The position numbers were made by a program, and so were the translations under genes. This document shows positions 56,422-64,000 of a stretch of DNA of 64,000 nt, one piece after another. Origin of the DNA: Emiliania huxleyi CCMP1516 (taxonomy: Eukaryota > Haptophyta > Isochrysidales > Noelaerhabdaceae); assembly GCF_000372725.1 (NCBI RefSeq), contig NW_005201144.1, positions 28,922 through 92,921 of the forward strand. The letters are read 5' to 3'. The notes under the pieces were generated by a model that had not been told where the DNA came from, searched no databases, and worked only from the letters and a program-made list of their open reading frames with translations. Position 1 is the stretch's first letter. The number at the start of each line of letters is the position of its first letter.

Positions 56422-56488
56422 GGAGCACTTGGAGCACTTGGAGTGCAGTCGGTAGCCTCACATCCAGGGCCGGGGAGCTAAGAAGCGC
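56422..56488 (-). repeat. Dispersed repeat R1, copy 3 (inverted)
   Basis: Reading the minus strand, GCGCTTCTTAGCTCCCCGGC, CCTGGATGTGAGG and the CCAAGTGCT pair are conserved. The outer GATCATCCGG part of copies 1 and 2 is missing. Confidence 0.9.
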
Positions 56489-56906
56489 AGAAAGAAAGAA
56501 AGAAAACAGACAAACCCAGACGAGGGATGGGGGAGGAGGACAGGGTCGTCCCCAGACCCCACCTGCACGAGCCAGGATTTTGGAAGGACGATCACAGGGG
56601 CACAGGTGGGGCTCTCCTCCTCTCCTGCTCCTACAAGGGACACGCACGACAAGACAGACAGGCTCGCAGCGCGGTGCACGGTGGGCTCCCAACTCCACTG
56701 GCGGTCTCATCTCAGTCTAGTGACCTGCCTCCAGCTTCCCGCTGGCAGTCTCTCACTACCACAGGCACACTGACACAGGGGTGGCAGGGGCGGCGGCAGG
56801 AGTCACCCACATTACTATGCGGGCCTCACTAGAGGTGCGTCCTGTGTCGTGTCCTCGTCCTTGATGTCTTGCGGGGGAAGGGGAATGGGCTGTGTGTCTG
56901 TGCATG

Positions 56907-56968
<62 letters not shown>

Positions 56969-57489
56969 TGTGCGTGTGCTGTGCGACCCGCCCTGAACGA
57001 CCACAATGGCGAGCGCGCCCGAGCACCGAAGCGCCGCGAGCGCCGGCGAGCACCGCCGCCCCGCGCCTTGGCGTGGAGCGGTAAGTACATGACGCAGCGC
57101 CCAGCATGCTCTATCATGCGTCGCACCCGCAGTGGCCGAGCCGACCGCCGCTCGAACTGGCGCCGAGTGGCTCCCAGATCGAGCGCGGGAGGCTCAGTCG
57201 CACCCTCGCGGAGCGAGCGCCAGTCGAGCCGTCGCCGTTCGCCGCAGCCGTCAGCGCTAAGCCGGCAGCAGCCGGCCGCCGGCAGCCGGCAGCCGGCGGC
57301 CGGGAGCCGGCAGCCGGCAGTCGCCGTCGCTGCCGCCGCCGCAGCAGCAGCGAGCGAGCTCCTGCGTCGCGTTTTGCCGACGCAGTGTGGACGCGCGCCG
57401 CCCAGCGTGCCCAGCGGACGGCGCCTGTAAACAGACAGCCGTCACAGCCCACCGAGCGGGCCGCCACATCGAAAATTCTTCTTTTTACG
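56489..57489. other. Intergenic with TG microsatellite
   Basis: Spacer upstream of the second F-box/RCC1 gene. It contains (TG)n at 56910-56964, GCAGCCGGC tandem units at 57265-57320 and an AAAATTCTTCTTTTT motif just before the start codon. No gene is supported. Confidence 0.4.
56910..56964 (+). repeat. (TG)n microsatellite
   Basis: About 27 TG units in the spacer before the second F-box/RCC1 gene. Confidence 0.95.
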
Positions 57490-58929
57490 ATGTCCGACAC
57501 CGCGCCGCTCCCGCCGCCTCGCCACAGCGCCGCCGCCGACACCGCAGCCGATCCCTCGCCAGACACGCCGCCGCCCACCCGCCTCCTCGACCTCCCCACG
57601 GAGCTCCTCGAGCGCGCCCTCTCTCACTGCTACAGCCCCGCCGACATCGCTCGCGTCGCGGCCGTCTCGCTGCTCTTCCACGCCTCGCTTGCGGTGGAGG
57701 CCATCCGCTTGTGGGCGCAAGAGCGCGGCTTCGAGCTGCCGGCGCAGCCAGAGGGCGAGGGCTGCGCCGTGCGGTGGCTGTGCTTCTATGCCTTGCTGCG
57801 CGAGTCCAACCCGCCGGCGAGGGCGGCGGCAGGCTGGCAGCACAGCCTTTTCATTGACGGCGAGGGGCGGCTCTCGTCGTGCGGCAATTACAGGCCACCT
57901 TGGGACAGGCCAATCCCCGGACTGCTTGGCCACGGCGAGGGCGTGAGGCGGCTCAACACGCCGACCCGCCTCTCGTCGGCGCTGGGTGGCGAGCGTGCCG
58001 TGAGTGTGTCGGCGGGAGCTGCGCATAGCCTCGCCCTCACCGCCGACGGCAGTGTCTGGAGCTGGGGCGAGGGCAAGTTGGGCCACGGCGACGAGCAGAG
58101 CCAGCTGCTGCCCAAGAAGGTCGAGGCCTTTGCTGGTCAGCACGTCGTCGCTGTGTCGGCGGGAGCTGCGCATAGCCTCGCCCTTACCGCCGACAGCACT
58201 GTCTGGACCTGGGGCGTTGGAGGCTACGGCCAGTTGGGCCACGGCGACCGGCAGAACCAGCTGCTGCCCAAGGAGGTCGCGGCCTTCGCTGGGCAGCGCG
58301 TCGTCGCTGTGTCGGCTGGAGCCGCGCACAGCCTCGCGATCACCGCCGACGGCAGCGTCTGGAGCTGGGGCTATGGAGGCTTTGGCCGGTTGGGCCACGG
58401 CGACCAGCAGAACCAGCTGCTGCCCAAGCAGGTCGAGGCCTTAGCTGGCCAGCGCGTCGTCGCTGTGTCGGCAGGACTGCACCACAGCATCGCCCTCACC
58501 GCCGACGGAGCTGTCTGGAGCTGGGGCTATGGAGGCGGGGGCCGGCTGGGCCACGGCGACCTGCAGCAGCAGCTGCTGCCCAAGAAGATCGAGGCCTTGG
58601 CTGGTGAGCGCGTCATCGCTGTGTCGGCTGGACCCGACCACAGCATCGCCCTCACCGCCGACGGAGCTGTCTGGAGCTGGGGCCGTGGAGGCCAAGGCAA
58701 GCTGGGCCACGGCGACGAGCAGGACCAGCTGCTGCCCAAGAAGATCGAGGCCTTTGCTGGCCAGCGCGTCATCGCTGTGTCGGCTGGCCAGGGCCACAGC
58801 CTCGCCCTCACCGCCGACGGCGCCGTCTTTACCTGGGGTCAGGGTGGCACCGGCTGCCTAGGCCACGGAGAGGACCTGTCGAACCAGCTGCTGCCCCAGA
58901 AGATCGAGGTGTGGGCGCCGGGGCAGTGA
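57490..58929 (+). CDS. F-box-like / RCC1-repeat protein, larger paralog
   Basis: A single exon of 479 residues starting [20 protein letters not shown]. The F-box-like segment is [35 protein letters not shown]. Then comes [20 protein letters not shown] and about seven RCC1 blades with [15 protein letters not shown] and [24 protein letters not shown] repeats, ending IEVWAPGQ like its paralog at 30748-31851. The propeller probably presents a substrate or chromatin surface and the F-box would recruit Skp1, but neither is proven. Blades are very similar to one another, so the propeller length varies by repeat duplication. The sequence after the stop (GATGAGAAGGGCGAAAGG) is shared with the paralog, so duplication included the 3-prime region. 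Confidence 0.88.
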   Translation: MSDTAPLPPPRHSAAADTAADPSPDTPPPTRLLDLPTELLERALSHCYSPADIARVAAVSLLFHASLAVEAIRLWAQERGFELPAQPEGEGCAVRWLCFYALLRESNPPARAAAGWQHSLFIDGEGRLSSCGNYRPPWDRPIPGLLGHGEGVRRLNTPTRLSSALGGERAVSVSAGAAHSLALTADGSVWSWGEGKLGHGDEQSQLLPKKVEAFAGQHVVAVSAGAAHSLALTADSTVWTWGVGGYGQLGHGDRQNQLLPKEVAAFAGQRVVAVSAGAAHSLAITADGSVWSWGYGGFGRLGHGDQQNQLLPKQVEALAGQRVVAVSAGLHHSIALTADGAVWSWGYGGGGRLGHGDLQQQLLPKKIEALAGERVIAVSAGPDHSIALTADGAVWSWGRGGQGKLGHGDEQDQLLPKKIEAFAGQRVIAVSAGQGHSLALTADGAVFTWGQGGTGCLGHGEDLSNQLLPQKIEVWAPGQ

Positions 58930-59195
58930 TGAGAAGGGCGAAAGGGTGCAAGGCTCTGTGTAGCCGCGTCGCCCACGCGCCTGTTCGCCAAGGTATCCGA
59001 GAGTGGCGAGAGGCGCATCCGGGATGGAAGAGATTTTTGCAAGGGAGGGATGGCACTTGGAGACACGGCGTCCAATGCGTGCAACGGCAGTTCTTCCTTT
59101 TTAGCTTTTTTAATAAGAAGCTGTCCTACACACACACTCACACATACACGCACGCACACACTCACTCTCTCTCTCACACACAGAGATTCACACAC

Positions 59196-59339
<144 letters not shown>

Positions 59340-59674
59340 ATGCGCCGGCGCGCGCGCACGTCGGTGTCTCGTGTGCACTCTCGGGCGTGCGCGCGCCGCG
59401 GCGCGGTGTGTGTGCTGTCCTCTGAAAAGATATCAGCGATTATCAACTTCAAGACGCTCGTGAATTACTGAACTTACGCTTAATGAACTACTTTATCAGG
59501 CAACTCCACTGACACCCGCGCAGGCGTCGTGCCACACGCAGAGCCCGGGGCGAGCGGCGAAGTTCCACTCAATCGACACTCGTCCTTAGCTGCTCGTCCT
59601 ACTCAAACTGGAAAGATCTCCGTGTGTAGCTCTCCCTCTTCCTTATATAGAGCCTGCGCCGCGTACGTCGCGCC

Positions 59675-62600
59675 TCAGATGTTGTGGTTGTACTCTTGCC
59701 CGCCCTTGACCACCGTGGAGGCTGCGACGCCACCCTTCGGGCCGATCGCCGCGTTTGCCTGTGCGTCGAGTTGCCGGCGGCGGAGGACACAGAAGATGCA
59801 GCTGATGCCGAGGAGGCAAGCTAGGGCCGCACTGAGACTGGCCACCACCAAGAGCACGATTCGGTCAGAGGTTGCCGCCTCGTCCTCAACCGCCTGAGGA
59901 GCCTGCGGGCTGGCAGCGAGAGTCGGCGTCCCGAGGACGCCCGCTGCCTCCCCCATCGCGTTTTCGAGAAAGGACTGCAGCGCCGCTGGGCTGGTGGCGA
60001 TGTCGGAGAGGGCCTCACGCACGCGTTCCGCTGCAGCCTCGTCGACAACATCGACGCTCACCGCCGCCGTCACCTCCGCGGCTCCTTCGCGCTCGGCGCC
60101 GCCCCCAAGGGCGAAGGAGACGGCGGCGGCGTCCACGCCGGCCTTCTCAGCGATGGCGCGGCGGATCGCCTCCCGCTGCGGAGGCGCGAAGTCGGAGATG
60201 CGACCCGCGAGCCGGAACAAGAGCGTCACGATCCATGGCGGCGGGAAGAGGGAGGGGGGCGGCGACAGCGCTGGAGGCGACGGCGACGGCTTCGAAGGCG
60301 ACGGCGGCGGCGGCGGCGACGGCGGCGAGAGCGGTGGCGATGGCGGTGACGGCTCTGGCGGCGCTGGCGGCGGCGGCGGCGGCGACCGAAGCGGTGGCGG
60401 CGGTGGAGGCGGAGGTTGAGGAGGAGGCTGAGGCGACGATGCGGGGGGTGGGAACGGCGAGGTTGAAGGTGGCGACGAGCTCGACGTAGGGGGCGGAGGC
60501 GGAGGCGGCGACGGCAGCAGCCCCGGGTCCTGTGTCGAAGGAGGTGTTGGTGAGGTTGGAGGCGACGGCAGCGGCGCAGAGTGCACGTGCGGCGGCGGCG
60601 GCCACGGCCGAGGAGCGCTTGGAGGTGGGGAGAGCTCCGGTCGCGTTGGGTGCGGCAACGGAGGTCGCGGGGGCGCTGGCAACGACTGCGGCGGTGGCAC
60701 GGGCGGCGGTGGCACTGGCGGCGGTGGCACTGGCGGCGGCGATGGCGTTGGCGGCTGCGGTGGTGGCTGTGGGGAGGGGGACGGCGGAGAGGACGGCGGA
60801 GAGGGCGGCGGAGAGGGCGGCGGAGAGGGCGGCGGAGAGGGCGGCGGAGAGGGCGGCGGAGAGGGCGGCGGAGAGGGCGGCGGAGAGGGCGGCGACGGGG
60901 CGGGCACCGGGATCGTTGCAGCACACACCATACCCGCCTCCTCCAGCTCAGCCACCGTTCCGCCGAGACCGGGGTAGTACGAGTAGCGGCCTCCTGCGTT
61001 GCGCAACGCAGCCGTGGCGTGAGGAGGGGAGGGCGCCACGCTGGGAAGATCAGGTGGGGTGGCGTCCACCGGTGAAGCAGGGCGCGGTGCTTGCGGGTGT
61101 GTGCTCATAAACGTCGCCGGGGAAGTAGTGGAGGTAGCGGTCGCAAGAGCCGGCGCTGCGGCGACAGTAGGAACATCGGCCGCTGCAGCAGCCTCCCTCG
61201 CCCTCAATCAGCTCGAAGTTCGAGTTCTTGAAGCTCAGCTGCTTTGCGCAGGGCCCGGCCGCGCACCCACAGCCGCATCCCAAAGGACACGGCGGCGGAG
61301 GAGGGCTCGGCGGCAGAGGGGTAGAGGAGAGGGTCACCTCGAGCAAGCCGCCTGCCGAGCGGCTGCCAACTTGCACAGAGAGGGGCCACGCGCCACCCTC
61401 AGCGCTCAGGTCCAGCTGGACGGAGCTGCCAGGGCCTACGGCGGGCTGCGCGCCGCTCGCCGAGCCTTGCAACGTGTCCACCATCGTGCTCAGCCCCACA
61501 ATGCCGCCCCCACCGGCGGTGGATGAGAAGGAGGCGGACGCTATGACGATGGCAGGCCCGCCGGGGAGGAGTTCGCGCTGCTCGACCCAAAAGTACCGGC
61601 TCGAGATCTCGGTCGCAATGCGCAGTCCCAGCGTCGGGGACGGGCCGAGGACGCCGCTGTCGGTCGGCTGAAGGAGGTAGGGGCCGCACGGCGTGCAAGC
61701 TCCCGGCAGGTTGACCTCGACGATCGAGTCTGGCGGTGTCCAGTCGAGGATGAGCTTCGCCGGCAGCAGGTAGTGCGCGTCGGGAGTGCGGCCGCGACCC
61801 ATCACCGTGACTGCCGACCCGTACTCGGAGTACCCCCCCGGCGTTTGCTCGAAGTCATTGTCCGCAAAGGTCGTCTCTGCGATCTCTCGGCCACGCGCCC
61901 CGCCGGTGAAGCGGGCGCCGTGATTGAGGCCGAGATTATGACCCAGCTCGTGAACGAAGGCCGGATCGAGATTCGAAGAGCTCCCCCGCCGTAGGTTCAG
62001 CACGAAGCCCGGCTGGCCTACCCATCCGATGCCAGACCAACCTATCGCGCTGCAGTAGGGCATCACCACAGCGTAAAAGTCGTAGTCTGTGAAGTCGAGG
62101 CCGTAGTCCTGCTCGACTTGCGCAAACGCCCGCATGTCGAGCGCCGACGGGTCAGCCTGGAAGGTGCTGTAGCCCAGCGGTCCGTCGCGATTGGTGTCCC
62201 ACTTCCTGCAGTCGGCCTGCGAGTACCCCGCGAGCAGGACGGGCTGCACGATTGTCGCATCGAATTGCAGCAGCCCCCACGAGGCGTCAAAAAGATGGCC
62301 ATTGGCCAAGTCGACGACAGCCTTTAGATATTTGACAACGTCGCCATCGTAGCCGGTAATGTCAAACGAGCACCCGGCGGCGGGACAGGCTGGAATCACC
62401 AGCATGCTCTTGAGGCCGCGAGTATACGTCGGCTCCTGCTGCACGCGACGGCCAGCAACCGCTGACGACGAAACGGACATCAGCCGCGTTCCTGTTCCAG
62501 CCGCGCCGTGACTGACTACAATGAAGGTGCCGTCCAAAATGAAGCCGTGCACCCACAACCGGTCCGCTGTTGGGATGCTCCAACGGTCTCGGACACGGCA

Positions 62601-62888
62601 GGGGAGGAAGGTGGCGTCCATGTCGGCGGAGACCGCCTCGTGCAAACGCACGCGCATCTCGCCGTTGGAGAACGCCTGTAGGTCCACCTCACCCGCGTAC
62701 TCGCACCATTCCTGGCGGCATACTTCAACCACGGCATGGCACAGATTCAGCGCCTCCTCGACGCTGCCGTCCTCGACGAGTGCCCTCTGCTCAGTTCGGA
62801 GTGCCTCGCACGTCTGTGCTGCTGCTGATGTGGCAAAGGCAGCTAGGATGGCGATCATCATACCGCGCTGCTGCCGCTGACGTGGCAT
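59675..62888 (-). CDS. Gametolysin-type (M11) metalloprotease, Pro-rich stalk, membrane anchor
   Basis: Exons 62888-61067 and 60993-59675 join in phase to about 1,046 residues. The start MPRQRQQRGMMIAILAAFATSAAA is a signal peptide. The catalytic domain has the zinc motif HELGHNLGLNHG (HExxHxxGxxH) followed by a YGSAVTVMGRG Met-turn, as in peptidase family M11, which digests algal cell-wall glycoproteins. A Cys-rich segment (PLGCGCGCAAGPCAKQ, CCSGRCSYCRR) precedes the junction PCFTG|GGRYSYYPGLGG. A long SPPP/PPPP stalk with a 12-bp coding minisatellite (60784-60895) leads to a SEA-like segment (VTAAVSVDVVDEAAAERVRE), a transmembrane helix (IVLLVVASLSAALACLLGIS) and a short cytoplasmic tail ending EYNHNI. 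The intron (60994-61066) would be GA-AG; two separate genes is the alternative. Confidence 0.8.
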
Positions 62889-63199
62889 CCGCCTTTCACG
62901 AGGTGGCTCGCATCTCGGCGCGTGCTCTTCTTCTACAGCGAGAACTTCAGCTGGGCTCGCCCGGGCGCGACGGATGTTTTTCTTTTTATTTGTGTCTGCC
63001 CCTTAGAACAAATCTGCGAGGGAGCTATCGGGCGGGTCCGTAAAGGGTCTTGTTATATTAAAATGAACTCGCGGGCACGGGACGCGGCACAAACGACTGT
63101 GATCTGTGTGTGTCTGATGAGTGCGTCGAGACGTGGTTTCGTATCACCCACTCACACTCTCACTCAATCGATACCCCCACGGTGCCGCCCCAGTGGCAG

Positions 63200-63435
63200 G
63201 CGCCGACGGGCGGTGGGGGAATTGGCACAAGATCGAGGGAGGGGTGAGCCGGGAAGAGGCGGTCGCGCGGTTCCGCACGGACTTGCTCTCCGACTGGGGG
63301 ATGATCAGGGCGGTGCGGGCGAACCTTAGGGGAGAGATTCTGGGCTGTTGGTGTGCTCCGAAAGCCTGCCACGCCTATTCGCTCGCGGAGGTTGCCAACT
63401 GCTCCGATGAGCACCTGTGCTGGTTGTGCGGTTGA
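63200..63435 (+). CDS. DUF4326-domain protein, 3-prime exon
   Basis: After a likely AG|GC acceptor at 63199/63200 the frame reads GADGRWGNWHKIEGGVSREE, AVARFRTDLLSDWG, RGEILGCWCAPKACHAYSLA and EVANCSDEHLCWLCG. This fits DUF4326: R-W-GNP-like start, REE-A helix, and the LRG-x-x-LGCWCAP-x-x-CH core. The function of DUF4326 is not known; such proteins occur in phages, bacteria and protists. There is no ATG in frame nearby, so the 5-prime exon is unseen. The spacer 62889-63199 shows no other gene. Confidence 0.6.
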
Positions 63436-63466
63436 GAGGCCTTTAACCTCATTCAGTGCTCGCAGT

Positions 63467-63694
63467 ACTTTTTTTGAGAGCGCCTTCGTTGTTAATAGTA
63501 CAAACCCAATGGTCCCTTGCGAGCGGTCCGTCGTTGCAGTCGCACACACTCACACGCCACGCCGCACCGCGCGCCCACCCGCTGCCCCGCCCAGGCGGGA
63601 AAGAGATGAGGAGATGGGACAGCGAAGGAGGAGCCCAAACACGTATGGGAGGGTCCAGTAATGCGTCACGCTGCCCGGCGTTTCTCACTTTCCG
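63467..63694 (-). repeat. Dispersed repeat R2, copy 2 (inverted)
   Basis: Reading the minus strand: GGAAAGTGAGAAACGCCGGG, CCTCCCATACGTGTTTGGGC, a GC-rich centre, and AACGAAGGCGCTCTCAAA. Ends are well conserved with copy 1; the centre differs. Confidence 0.75.
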
Positions 63695-64000
63695 GGACAG
63701 CCCCGCCCTTTCGAGGCGGGAAAGTGACGGCTACCCCGTACGCCCTGTCGCATCATACTCCATCGCCGACCGCCCATTCCCCCCTCCTCGTTCCCCCCTC
63801 GAATTCTCCGGACCCCGACAAGCCGCCCGACGTTGTGGGTAGAGTACTTTTTTGCTCGGTCAGTAGTCAGAGCGGTGACAGGGGATGGATGGTGGGCGCT
63901 TTTGTTGGTACCAGCGCGCCGCGAGCCACCAGCGTTAGGCTGGCTCGTCTGGCGCGTGCCCAGTCTGGATCGTACTTTAGAAATCGCGCCTCCCTCTCCC
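63695..64000. other. Right-edge spacer
   Basis: No gene is recognised. An imperfect hairpin, GAGCCACCAGC ... GGCTGGCTC, lies near 63915-63940. Confidence 0.35.

Overview
This window looks like nuclear DNA of a GC-rich photosynthetic protist. The best fit is a haptophyte of the Emiliania/Prymnesium type, and a pelagophyte cannot be excluded. The evidence is long GC-rich genes with short spliceosomal introns, a mitochondrial complex I subunit and a mitochondrial J protein encoded in the nucleus, a plastid-type leader with a Phe just after an Ala-rich signal, a gametolysin-type metalloprotease with a Pro-rich stalk, LOV photoreceptor domains, families of F-box/RCC1 and ankyrin genes, dense microsatellites and two 100-base assembly gaps. 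There are no operons, tRNAs, rRNAs or CRISPR arrays. The species assignment is inference.

Layout from left to right: a truncated ankyrin gene (minus); a FAS1 adhesion protein with a 972-bp internal duplication; a broken fructose-1,6-bisphosphatase relic (minus); a five-exon ankyrin gene whose introns share sequence; a thrombospondin-3-type Ca-binding protein convergent with a secreted LNR-kringle protein; a plastid NAD(P)-binding reductase; a small membrane protein; complex I subunit NDUFS8; a mitochondrial J protein; a piggyBac-type transposon of about 3.2 kb with TTAA and inverted repeats; an MBD-like/PHD/PHD/SET chromatin protein interrupted by a gap; a LOV-RGS-LOV photoreceptor; and an F-box/RCC1 gene with a truncated 5-prime copy beside it. 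The right half holds a Cys-rich membrane protein; a GT2-armadillo-GT4 glycosyltransferase fusion; two unrecognised genes; a 1,614-residue ankyrin-kinase-RING protein; fused relics of an FBH1-type helicase and a cyclin; a DENND4-type Rab exchange factor with a gap; a small acidic gene between inverted repeats; a second F-box/RCC1 gene; an M11 metalloprotease with Pro-rich stalk and membrane anchor; and a partial DUF4326 gene.

The genes do not form one pathway. The theme that unites the window is intron behaviour. In reconstructed genes the acceptor is almost always AG|G. Donors are GT, GC or apparently GA, and the donor dinucleotide often equals the first two exon bases after the acceptor, leaving short direct repeats at both intron ends. 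Three introns of one gene share homologous 3-prime segments. Three introns, in two genes, are bounded by or contain copies of exon sequence together with decamer arrays of the GGGGAGAT type. Two introns of one gene are only 38 and 39 bases. This looks like active intron gain by introner-like elements and by local tandem duplication, and it is the part of the window most likely to be new. All exon models were made by hand from reading-frame phase and protein motifs, without transcripts or database searches.
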